Positions 28,201 to 41,539 of a stretch of 64,000 bases of DNA are shown piece after piece. Below the pieces are notes generated by a model that saw nothing but the letters and a program-made list of their open reading frames with translations, was not told the DNA's origin and made no database searches. The stretch lies in assembly GCA_964057225.1 (NCBI GenBank), contig OZ059899.1, forward strand, positions 3,162,001-3,226,000. The letters are read 5' to 3'. Position numbers and translations under genes: made by a program. The stretch is from Auanema rhodensis (taxonomy: Eukaryota > Nematoda > Chromadorea > Rhabditida > Rhabditidae). Position 1 is the stretch's first letter. Each line of letters begins with the position of its first letter.

Positions 28201-29216
28201 TTTCAATGTAGTATAGTGCATTCGATGCGGATTTTTACGCTGCGTCGATCTGTGTTATCAGATTTGCGCTAGCTTAAAAATGCACCGAGATATCAACTGA
28301 TATAAGTTCACACTTATATCCTCGATTTTCACCCTGAAGAAATAATTTTTTCGTTGAATAACATTGTCCATCGTCTTTGCCTTGAAAAAAAGGAATCTAA
28401 AAACATCTACTTTTTGCTAAATTATTTTGAAATTTTTCGAAAAAATTTTTGTCAAAATGTTTTTGGAAGCAATGTTGAGTGTACATGGAAACTCAACATA
28501 CACTAATGCATCATTTTTCAAACGATCATAACTAATTTTTGTATTAAGCGTTTCTCAATGTAGTATAGTGCATTCGATGCGGATTTTTAAGCTGCGTCGA
28601 TCTGTGTTATCAGATTTGCGCTAGCTTAAAAATGCACCGAGATATCAACTGATATAAGTTCACACTTATATCCTCGATTTTCACCCTGAAGAAATAATTT
28701 TTTCGTTGAATAACATTGTCCATCGTCTTTGCCTTGAAAAAAGGAATCTAAAAACATCTACTTTTTGCTAAATTATTTTGAAATTTTTCGAAAAAATTTT
28801 TGTCAAAATGTTTTTGGAAGCAATGTTGAGTGTACATGGAAACTCAACATACACTAATGCATCATTTTTCAAAAGATCATAACTAATTTTTGTATCAAGC
28901 GTTTTTCAATGTAGTATAGTGCATTCGATGCGGATTTTTACGCTGCGTCGATCTGTGTTATCAGATTTGCGCTAGCTTAAAAATGCACCGATATATCAAC
29001 TGATATAAGTTCACACTTATATCCTCGATTTTCACCCTGAAGAAATAATTTTTTCGTTGAATAACATTGTCCATCGTCTTTGCCTTGAAAAAAGGAATCT
29101 AAAAACATCTACTTTTTGCTAAATTATTTTGAAATTTTTCGAAAAAATTTTTGTCAAAATGTTTTTGGAAGCAATGTTGAGTGTACATGGAAACTCAACA
29201 TACACTAATGCATCAT
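25267..29216. repeat. Duplicated multi-monomer block, second copy (46-monomer shift)
   Basis: Second copy of the block at about 9121-13070, recognised by the same order of variant monomers and the shared extra A near 28388. Its last two monomers are followed by a further tandem copy of the same pair, which the first copy lacks. Confidence 0.8.
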
Positions 29217-29918
29217 TTTTCAAACGATCATAACTAATTTTTGTATTAAGCGTTTCTCAATGTAGTATAGTGCATTCGATGCGGATTTTTAAGCTGCGTC
29301 GATCTGTGTTATCAGATTTGCGCTAGCTTAAAAATGCACCGAGATATCAACTGATATAAGTTCACACTTATATCCTCGATTTTCACCCTGAAGAAATAAT
29401 TTTTTCGTTGAATAACATTGTCCATCGTCTTTGCCTTGAAAAAAGGAATCTAAAAACATCTACTTTTTGCTAAATTATTTTGAAATTTTTCGAAAAAATT
29501 TTTGTCAAAATGTTTTTGGAAGCAATGTTGAGTGTACATGGAAACTCAACATACACTAATGCATCATTTTTCAAAAGATCATAACTAATTTTTGTATCAA
29601 GCGTTTTTCAATGTAGTATAGTGCATTCGATGCGGATTTTTACGCTGCGTCGATCTGTGTTATCAGATTTGCGCTAGCTTAAAAATGCACCGATATATCA
29701 ACTGATATAAGTTCACACTTATATCCTCGATTTTCACCCTGAAGAAATAATTTTTTCGTTGAATAACATTGTCCATCGTCTTTGCCTTGAAAAAAGGAAT
29801 CTAAAAACATCTACTTTTTGCTAAATTATTTTGAAATTTTTCGAAAAAATTTTTGTCAAAATGTTTTTGGAAGCAATGTTGAGTGTACATGGAAACTCAA
29901 CATACACTAATGCATCAT
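28515..29918. repeat. Two-monomer local tandem duplication
   Basis: A pair of monomers (a GTATTAAG type followed by an ACGCTG plus CGATATATC type) occurs twice in a row here, 702 bp per pair, with variant sites near 28545/28881 and 29247/29583. The corresponding place in the earlier block, near 12400-12750, has the pair once. The extra pair therefore arose after the 46-monomer block duplication. Downstream markers are shifted by 48 rather than 46 monomers (GATCCGG at 13131 and 29980). Confidence 0.75.
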
Positions 29919-32900
29919 TTTTCAAAAGATCATAACTAATTTTTGTATCAAGCGTTTTTCAATGTAGTATAGTGCATTCGATCCGGATTTTTAAGCTGCG
30001 TCGATCTGTGTTATCAGATTTGCGCTAGCTTAAAAATGCACCGAGATATCAACTGATATAAGTTCACACTTATATCCTCGATTTTCACCCTGAAGAAATA
30101 ATTTTTTCGTTGAATAACATTGTCCATCGTCTTTGCCTTGAAAAAAGGAATCTAAAAACATCTACTTTTTGCTAAATTATTTTGAAATTTTTCGAAAAAA
30201 TTTTTGTCAAAATGTTTTTGGAAGCAATGTTGAGTGTACATGGAAACTCAACATACACTAATGCATCATTTTTCAAAAGATCATAACTAATTTTTGACTC
30301 AAGCGTTTTTCAATGTAGTATAGTGCATTCGATGCGGATTTTTACGCTGCGTCGATCTGTGTTATCAGATTTGCGCTAGCTTAAAAATGCACCGAGATAT
30401 CAACTGATATAAGTTCACACTTATATCCTCGATTTTCACCCTGAAGAAATAATTTTTTCGTTGAATAACATTGTCCATCGTCTTTGCCTTGAAAAAAGGA
30501 ATCTAAAAACATCTACTTTTTGCTAAATTATTTTGAAATTTTTCGAAAAAATTTTTGTCAAAATGTTTTTGGAAGCAATGTTGAGTGTACATGGAAACTC
30601 AACATACACTAATGCATCATTTTTCAAAAGATTATAACTAATTTTTGTATCAAGCGTTTTTCAATGTAGTATAGTGCATTCGATGCGGATTTTTACGCTG
30701 CGTCGATCTGTGTTATCAGATTTGCGCTAGCTTAAAAATGCACCGAGATATCAACTGATATAAGTTCACACTTATATCCTCGATTTTCACCCTGAAGAAT
30801 TAATTTTTTCGTTGAATAACATTGTCCATCGTCTTTGCCTTGAAAAATGGAATCTTAAAACATCTACTTTTTGCTAAATTATTTTGAAATTTTTCGAAAA
30901 AATTTTTGTCAAAATGTTTTTGGAAGCAATGTTGAGTGTACATGGAAACTCAACATACACTAATGCATCATTTTTCAAACGATCATAACTAATTTTTGTA
31001 TTAAGCGTTTCTCAATGTAGTATAGTGCATTCGATGCGGATTTTTAAGCTGCGTCGATCTGTGTTATCAAATTTGCGCTAGCTTAAAAATGCACCGAGAT
31101 ATCAACTGATATAAGTTCACACTTATATCCTCGATTTTCACCCTGAAGAAATAATTTTTTCGTTGAATAACATTGTCCATCGTCTTTGCCTTGAAAAAAG
31201 GAATCTAAAAACATCTACTTTTTGCTAAATTATTTTGAAATTTTTCGAAAAAATTTTTGTCAAAATGTTTTTGGAAGCAATGTTGAGTGTACATGGAAAC
31301 TCAACATACACTAATGCATCATTTTTCAAACGATCATAACTAATTTTTGTATTAAGCGTTTCTCAATGTAGTATAGTGCATTCGATGCGGATTTTTACGC
31401 TGCGTCGATCTGTGTTATCAGATTTGCGCTAGCTTAAAAATGCACCGAGATATCAACTGATATAAGTTCACACTTATATCCTCGATTTTCACCCTGAAGA
31501 ATTAATTTTTTCGTTGAATAACATTGTCCATCGTCTTTGCCTTGAAAAATGGAATCTTAAAACATCTACTTTTTGCTAAATTATTTTGAAATTTTTCGAA
31601 AAAATTTTTGTCAAAATGTTTTTGGAAGCAATGTTGAGTGTACATGGAAACTCAACATACACTAATGCATCATTTTTCAAACGATCATAACTAATTTTTG
31701 TATTAAGCGTTTCTCAATGTAGTATAGTGCATTCGATGCGGATTTTTAAGCTGCGTCGATCTGTGTTATCAAATTTGCGCTAGCTTAAAAATGCACCGAG
31801 ATATCAACTAATATAAGTTCACACTTATATCCTCGATTTTCACCCTGAAGAATTAATTTTTTCGTTGAATAACATTGTCCATCGTCTTTGCCTTGGAAAA
31901 AGGAATCTAAAAACATCTACTTTTTGCTAAATTATTTTGAAATTTTTCGAAAAAATTTTTGTCAAAATGTTTTTGGAAGCAATGTTGAGTGTACATGGAA
32001 ACTCAACATACACTAATGCATCATTTTTCAAACGATCATAACTAATTTTTGTATCAAGCGTTTTTCAATGTAGTATAGTGCATTCGATGCGGATTTTTAA
32101 GCTGCGTCGATCTGTGTTATCAGATTTGCGCTAGCTTAAAAATGCACCGAGATATCAACTGATATAAGTTCACACTTATATCCTCGATTTTCACCCTGAA
32201 GAATTAATTTTTTCGTTGAATAACATTGTCTATCGTCTTTGCTTTGAGAAATGGAATCTAAAAACATCTACTTTTTGCTAAATTATTTTGAAATTTTTTG
32301 AAAAAATTTTTGTCAAAATGTTTTTGGAAGCAATGTTGAGTGTACATGGAAACTCAACATACACTAATGCATCATTTTTCAAAAGATCATAACTAATTTT
32401 TGTATCAAGCGTTTTTCAATGTAGTATAGTGCATTCGATGCGGATTTTTAAGCTGCGTCGATCTGTGTTATCAGATTTGCGCTAGCTTAAAAATGCACCG
32501 AGATATCAACTGATATAAGTTCACACTTATATCCTCGATTTTCACCCTGAAGAATTAATTTTTTCGTTGAATAACATTGTCTATCGTCTTTGCCTTGAGA
32601 AATGGAATCTAAAAACATCTACTTTTTGCTAAATTATTTTGAAATTTTTCGAAAAAATTTTTGTCAAAATGTTTTTGGAAGCAATGTTGAGTGTACATGG
32701 AAACTCAACATACACTAATGCATCATTTTTCAAAAGATCATAACTAATTTTTGTATCAAGCGTTTTTCAATGTAGTATAGTGCATTCGATGCGGATTTTT
32801 ACGCTGCGTCGATCTGTGTTATCAGATTTGCGCTAGCTTAAAAATGCACCGATATATCAACTGATATAAGTTCACACTTATATCCTCGATTTTCACCCTG

Positions 32901-35900
32901 AAGAAATAATTTTTTCGTTGAATAACATTGTCCATCGTCTTTGCCTTGAAAAAAGGAATCTAAAAACATCTACTTTTTGCTAAATTATTTTGAAATTTTT
33001 CGAAAAAATTTTCGTCAAAATGTTTTTGGAAGCAATGTTGAGTGTACATGGAAACTCAACATACACTAATGCATCATTTTTCAAACGATCATAACTAATT
33101 TTTGTATCAAGCGTTTTTCAATGTAGTATAGTGCATTCGATGCGGATTTTTAAGCTGCGTCGATCTGTGTTATCAGATTTGCGCTAGCTTAAAAATGCAC
33201 CGAGATATCAACTGATATAAGTTCACACTTATATCCTCGATTTTCACCCTGAAGAAATAATTTTTTCGTTGAATAACATTGTCCATCGTCTTTGCCTTGA
33301 AAAAAGGAATCTAAAAACATCTACTTTTTGCTAAATTATTTTGAAATTTTTCGAAAAAATTTTTGTCAAAATGTTTTTGGAAGCAATGTTGAGTGTACAT
33401 GGAAACTCAACATACACTAATGCATCATTTTTCAAACGATCATAACTAATTTTTGTATCAAGCGTTTTTCAATGTAGTATAGTGCATTCGATGCGGATTT
33501 TTAAGCTGCGTCGATCTGTGTTATCAGATTTGCGCTAGCTTAAAAATGCACCGAGATATCAACTGATATAAGTTCACACTTATATCCTCGATTTTCACCC
33601 TGAAGAATTAATTTTTTCGTTGAATAACATTGTCTATCGTCTTTGCCTTGAGAAATGGAATCTAAAAACATCTACTTTTTGCTAAATTATTTTGAAATTT
33701 TTCGAAAAAATTTTTGTCAAAATGTTTTTGGAAGCAATGTTGAGTGTACATGGAAACTCAACATACACTAATGCATCATTTTTCAAAAGATCATAACTAA
33801 TTTTTGTATCAAGCGTTTTTCAATGTAGTATAGTGCATTCGATGCGGATTTTTACGCTGCGTCGATCTGTGTTATCAGATTTGCGCTAGCTTAAAAATGC
33901 ACCGATATATCAACTGATATAAGTTCACACTTATATCCTCGATTTTCACCCTGAAGAAATAATTTTTTCGTTGAATAACATTGTCCATCGTCTTTGCCTT
34001 GAAAAAAGGAATCTAAAAACATCTACTTTTTGCTAAATTATTTTGAAATTTTTCGAAAAAATTTTTGTCAAAATGTTTTTGGAAGCAATGTTGAGTGTAC
34101 ATGGAAACTCAACATACACTAATGCATCATTTTTCAAACGATCATAACTAATTTTTGTATCAAGCGTTTTTCAATGTAGTATAGTGCATTCGATGCGGAT
34201 TTTTAAGCTGCGTCGATCTGTGTTATCAGATTTGCGCTAGCTTAAAAATGCACCGAGATATCAACTGATATAAGTTCACACTTATATCCTCGATTTTCAC
34301 CCTGAAGAAATAATTTTTTCGTTGAATAACATTGTCCATCGTCTTTGCCTTGAAAAAAGGAATCTAAAAACATCTACTTTTTGCTAAATTATTTTGAAAT
34401 TTTTCGAAAAAATTTTTGTCAAAATGTTTTTGGAAGCAATGTTGAGTGTACATGGAAACTCAACATACACTAATGCATCATTTTTCAAAAGATCATAACT
34501 AATTTTTGTATCAAGCGTTTTTCAATGTAGTATAGTGCATTCGATGCGGATTTTTACGCTGCGTCGATCTGTGTTATCAGATTTGCGCTAGCTTAAAAAT
34601 GCACCGAGATATCAACTGATATAAGTTCACACTTATATCCTCGATTTTCACCCTGAAGAAATAATTTTTTCGTTGAATAACATTGTCCATCGTCTTTGCC
34701 TTGAAAAAAGGAATCTAAAAACATCTACTTTTTGCTAAATTATTTTGAAATTTTTCGAAAAAATTTTTGTCAAAATGTTTTTGGAAGCAATGTTGAGTGT
34801 ACATGGAAACTCAACATACACTAATGCATCATTTTTCAAACGATCATAACTAATTTTTGTATCAAGCGTTTTTCAATGTAGTATAGTGCATTCGATGCGG
34901 ATTTTTAAGCTGCGTCGATCTGTGTAAGCAGATTTGCGCTAGCTTAAAAATGCACCGAGATATCAACTGATATAAGTTCACACTTATATCCTCGATTTTC
35001 ACCCTGAAGAATTAATTTTTTCGTTGAATAACATTGTCTATCGTCTTTGCCTTGAGAAATGGAATCTAAAAACATCTACTTTTTGCTAAATTATTTTGAA
35101 ATTTTTCGAAAAAATTTTTGTCAAAATGTTTTTGGAAGCAATGTTGAGTGTACATGGAAACTCAACATACACTAATGCATCATTTTTCAAAAGATCATAA
35201 CTAATTTTTGTATCAAGCGTTTTTCAATGTAGTATAGTGCATTCGATCTGGATTTTTAAGCTGCGTCGATCTGTGTTATCAGATTTGCGCTAGCTTAAAA
35301 ATGCACCGAGATATCAACTGATATAAGTTCACACTTATATCCTCGATTTTCACCCTGAAGAAATAATTTTTTCGTTGAATAACATTGTCCATCGTCTTTG
35401 CCTTGAAAAAAGGAATCTAAAAACATCTACTTTTTGCTAAATTATTTTGAAATTTTTCGAAAAAATTTTTGTCAAAATGTTTTTGGAAGCAATGTTGAGT
35501 GTACATGGAAACTCAACATACACTAATGCATCATTTTTCAAACAATCATAACTAATTTTTGTATCAAGCGTTTTTCAATGTAGTATAGTGCATTCGATCC
35601 GGATTTTTAAGCTGCGTCGATCTGTGTTATCAGATTTGCGCTAGCTTAAAAATGCACCGAGATATCAACTGATATAAGTTCACACTTATATCCTCGATTT
35701 TCACCCTGAAGAAATAATTTTTTCGTTGAATAACATTGTCCATCGTCTTTGCCTTGAAAAAGGAATCTAAAAACATCTACTTTTTGCTAAATTATTTTGA
35801 ACTTTTTCGAAAAAATTTTTGTCAAAATGTTTTTGGAAGCAATGTTGAGTGTACATGGAAACTCAACATACACTAATGCATCATTTTTCAAACGATCATA

Positions 35901-38900
35901 ACTAATTTTTGTATCAAGCGTTTTTCAATGTAGTATAGTGCATTCGATGCGGATTTTTAAGCTGCGTCGATCTGTGTTATCAGATTTGCGCTAGCTTAAA
36001 AATGCACCGAGATATCAACTGATATAAGTTCACACTTATATTCTCGATTTTCACCCTGAAGAATTAATTTTTTCGTTGAATAACATTGTCTATCGTCTTT
36101 GCCTTGAGAAATGGAATCTAAAAACATCTACTTTTTGCTAAATTATTTTGAAATTTTTCGAAAAAATTTTTGTCAAAATGTTTTTGGAAGCAATGTTGAG
36201 TGTACATGGAAACTCAACATACACTAATGCATCATTTTTCAAACGATCATAACTAATTTTTGTATTAAGCGTTTCTCAATGTAGTATAGTGCATTCGATG
36301 CGGATTTTTAAGCTGCGTCGATCTGTGTTATCAGATTTGCGCTAGCTTAAAAATGCACCGAGATATCAACTGATATAAGTTCACACTTATATCCTCGATT
36401 TTCACCCTGAAGAATTAATTTTTTCGTTGAATAACATTGTCCATCGTCTTTGCCTTGAAAAATGGAATCTAAAAACATCTACTTTTTGCTAAATTATTCT
36501 GAAATTTTTCGAAAAAATTTTTGTCAAAATGTTTTTGGAAGCAATGTTGAGTGTACATGGAAACTCAACATACACTAATGCATCATTTTTCAAACGATCA
36601 TAACTAATTTTTGTATTAAGCGTTTCTCAATGTAGTATAGTGCATTCGATGCGGATTTTTAAGCTGCGTCGATCTGTGTTATCAGATTTGCGCTAGCTTA
36701 GAAATGCACCGAGATATCAACTGATATAAGTTCACACTTATATCCTCGATTTTCACCCTGAAGAATTAATTTTTTCGTTGAATAACATTGTCCATCGTCT
36801 TTGCCTTGAAAAATGGAATCTTAAAACATCTACTTTTTGCTAAATTATTTTGAAATTTTTCGAAAAAATTTTTGTCAAAATGTTTTTGGAAGCAATGTTG
36901 AGTGTACATGGAAACTCAACATACACTAATGCATCATTTTTCAAACGATCATAACTAATTTTTGTATTAAGCGTTTCTCAATGTAGTATAGTGCATTCGA
37001 TGCGGATTTTTAAGCTGCGTCGATCTGTGTTATCAGATTTGCGCTAGCTTAAAAATGCACCGAGATATCAACTGATATAAGTTCACACTTATATCCTCGA
37101 TTTTCACCCTGAAGAAATAATTTTTTCGTTGAATAACATTGTCCATCGTCTTTGCCTTGAAAAAAGGAATCTAAAAACATCTACTTTTTGCTAAATTATT
37201 TTGAAATTTTTCGAAAAAATTTTTGTCAAAATGTTTTTGGAAGCAATGTTGAGTGTACATGGAAACTCAACATACACTAATGCATCATTTTTCAAAAGAT
37301 CATAACTAATTTTTGTATCAAGCGTTTTTCAATGTAGTATAGTGCATTCGATGCGGATTTTTAAGCTGCGTCGATCTGTGTTATCAGATTTGCGCTAGCT
37401 TAAAAATGCACCGAGATATCAACTGATATAAGTTCACACTTATATCCTCGATTTTCACCCTGAAGAAATAATTTTTTCGTTGAATAACATTGTCCATCGT
37501 CTTTGCCTTGAAAAAAGGAATCTAAAAACATCTACTTTTTGCTAAATTATTTTGAAATTTTTCGAAAAAATTTTTGTCAAAATGTTTTTGGAAGCAATGT
37601 TGAGTGTACATGGAAACTCAACATACACTAATGCATCATTTTTCAAAAGATAATAACTAATTTTTGTATCAAGCGTTTCTCAATGTAGTATAGTGCATTC
37701 GATGCGGATTTTTACGCTGCGTCGATCTGTGTTATCAGATTTGCGCTAGCTTAAAAATGCACCGAGATATCAACTGATATAAGTTCACACTTATATCCTC
37801 GATTTTCACCCTGAAGAAATAATTTTTTCGTTGAATAACATTGTCCATCGTCTTTGCCTTGAAAAAAGGAATCTAAAAACATCTACTTTTTGCTAAATTA
37901 TTTTGAAATTTTTCGAAAAAATTTTTGTCAAAATGTTTTTGGAAGCAATGTTGAGTGTACATGGAAACTCAACATACACTAATGCATCATTTTTCAAACG
38001 ATCATAACTAATTTTTGTATCAAGCGTTTTTCAATGTAGTATAGTGCATTCGATGCGGATTTTTAAGCTGCGTCGATCTGTGTTATCAGATTTGCGCTAG
38101 CTTAAAAATGCACCGAGATATCAACTGATATAAGTTCACACTTATATCCTCGATTTTCACCCTGAAGAATTAATTTTTTCGTTGAATAACATTGTCTATC
38201 GTCTTTGCCTTGAGAAATGGAATCTAAAAACATCTACTTTTTGCTAAATTATTTTGAAATTTTTCGAAAAAATTTTTGTCAAAATGTTTTTGGAAGCAAT
38301 GTTGAGTGTACATGGAAACTCAACATACACTAATGCATCATTTTTCAAACGATCATAACTAATTTTTGTATTAAGCGTTTCTCAATGTAGTATAGTGCAT
38401 TCGATGCGGATTTTTAAGCTGCGTCGATCTGTGTTATCAGATTTGCGCTAGCTTAAAAATGCACCGAGATATCAACTGATATAAGTTCACACTTATATCC
38501 TCGATTTTCACCCTGAAGAATTAATTTTTTCGTTGAATAACATTGTCCATCGTCTTTGCCTTGAAAAATGGAATCTAAAAACATCTACTTTTTGCTAAAT
38601 TATTCTGAAATTTTTCGAAAAAATTTTTGTCAAAATGTTTTTGGAAGCAATGTTGAGTGTACATGGAAACTCAACATACACTAATGCATCATTTTTCAAA
38701 CGATCATAACTAATTTTTGTATTAAGCGTTTCTCAATGTAGTATAGTGCATTCGATGCGGATTTTTAAGCTGCGTCGATCTGTGTTATCAGATTTGCGCT
38801 AGCTTAGAAATGCACCGAGATATCAACTGATATAAGTTCACACTTATATCCTCGATTTTCACCCTGAAGAATTAATTTTTTCGTTGAATAACATTGTCCA

Positions 38901-41539
38901 TCGTCTTTGCCTTGAAAAATGGAATCTTAAAACATCTACTTTTTGCTAAATTATTTTGAAATTTTTCGAAAAAATTTTTGTCAAAATGTTTTTGGAAGCA
39001 ATGTTGAGTGTACATGGAAACTCAACATACACTAATGCATCATTTTTCAAACGATCATAACTAATTTTTGTATTAAGCGTTTCTCAATGTAGTATAGTGC
39101 ATTCGATACGGATTTTTAAGCTGCGTCGATCTGTGTTATCAGATTTGCGCTAGCTTAAAAATGCACCGAGATATCAACTGATATAAGTTCACACTTATAT
39201 CCTCGATTTTCACCCTGAAGAAATAATTTTTTCGTTGAATAACATTGTCCATCGTCTTTGCCTTGAAAAAAGGAATCTAAAAACATCTACTTTTTGCTAA
39301 ATTATTTTGAAATTTTTCGAAAAAATTTTTGTCAAAATGTTTTTGGAAGCAATGTTGAGTGTACATGGAAACTCAACATACACTAATGCATCATTTTTCA
39401 AACGATCATAACTAATTTTTGTATCAAGCGTTTTTCAATGTAGTATAGTGCATTCGATGCGGATTTTTAAGCTGCGTCGATCTGTGTTATCAGATTTGCG
39501 CTAGCTTAAAAATGCACCGAGATATCAACTGATATAAGTTCACACTTATATCCTCGATTTTCACCCTGAAGAAATAATTTTTTCGTTGAATAACATTGTC
39601 CATCGTCTTTGCCTTGAAAAAAGGAATCTAAAAACATCTACTTTTTGCTAAATTATTTTGAAATTTTTCGAAAAAATTTTTGTCAAAATGTTTTTGGAAG
39701 CAATGTTGAGTGTACATGGAAACTCAACATACACTAATGCATCATTTTTCAAACGATCATAACTAATTTTTGTATCAAGCGTTTTTCAATGTAGTATAGT
39801 GCATTCGATGCGGATTTTTAAGCTGCGTCGATCTGTGTTATCAGATTTGCGCTAGCTTAAAAATGCACCGAGATATCAACTGATATAAGTTCACACTTAT
39901 ATCCTCGATTTTCACCCTGAAGAATTAATTTTTTCGTTGAATAACATTGTCTATCGTCTTTGCTTTGAGAAATGGAATCTAAAAACATCTACTTTTTGCT
40001 AAATTATTTTGAAATTTTTTGAAAAAATTTTTGTCAAAATGTTTTTGGAAGCAATGTTGAGTGTACATGGAAACTCAACATACACTAATGCATCATTTTT
40101 CAAAAGATCATAACTAATTTTTGTATCAAGCGTTTTTCAATGTAGTATAGTGCATTCGATGCGGATTTTTAAGCTGCGTCGATCTGTGTTATCAGATTTG
40201 CGCTAGCTTAAAAATGCACCGAGATATCAACTGATATAAGTTCACACTTATATCCTCGATTTTCACCCTGAAGAATTAATTTTTTCGTTGAATAACATTG
40301 TCTATCGTCTTTGCCTTGAGAAATGGAATCTAAAAACATCTACTTTTTGCTAAATTATTTTGAAATTTTTCGAAAAAATTTTTGTCAAAATGTTTTTGGA
40401 AGCAATGTTGAGTGTACATGGAAACTCAACATACACTAATGCATCATTTTTCAAAAGATCATAACTAATTTTTGTATCAAGCGTTTTTCAATGTAGTATA
40501 GTGCATTCGATGCGGATTTTTAAGCTGCGTCGATCTGTGTTATCAGATTTGCGCTAGCTTAAAAATGCACCGAGATATCAACTGATATAAGTTCACACTT
40601 ATATCCTCGATTTTCACCCTGAAGAATTAATTTTTTCGTTGAATAACATTGTCTATCGTCTTTGCCTTGAGAAATGGAATCTAAAAACATCTACTTTTTG
40701 CTAAATTATTTTGAAATTTTTCGAAAAAATTTTTGTCAAAATGTTTTTGGAAGCAATGTTGAGTGTACATGGAAACTCAACATACACTAATGCATCATTT
40801 TTCAAAAGATCATAACTAATTTTTGTATCAAGCGTTTTTCAATGTAGTATAGTGCATTCGATGCGGATTTTTACGCTGCGTCGATCTGTGTTATCAGATT
40901 TGCGCTAGCTTAAAAATGCACCGAGATATCAACCGATATAAGTTCACACTTATATCCTCGATTTTCACCCTGAAGAATTAATTTTTTCGTTGAATAACAT
41001 TGTCTATCGTCTTTGCCTTGAGAAATGGAATCTAAAAACATCTACTTTTTGCTAAATTATTTTGAAATTTTTCGAAAAAATTTTTGTCAAAATGTTTTTG
41101 GAAGCAATGTTGAGTGTACATGGAAACTCAACATACACTAATGCATCATTTTTCAAAAGATCATAACTAATTTTTGTATCAAGCGTTTTTCAATGTAGTA
41201 TAGTGCATTCGATGCGGATTTTTACGCTGCGTCGATCTGTGTTATCAGATTTGCGCTAGCTTAAAAATGCACCGAGATATCAACCGATATAAGTTCACAC
41301 TTATATCCTCGATTTTCACCCTGAAGAATTAATTTTTTCGTTGAATAACATTGTCTATCGTCTTTGCCTTGAGAAATGGAATCTAAAAACATCTACTTTT
41401 TGCTAAATTATTTTGAAATTTTTCGAAAAAATTTTTGTCAAAATGTTTTTGGAAGCAATGTTGAGTGTACATGGAAACTCAACATACACTAATGCATCAT
41501 TTTTCAAAAGATCATAACTAATTTTTGTATCAAGCGTTT

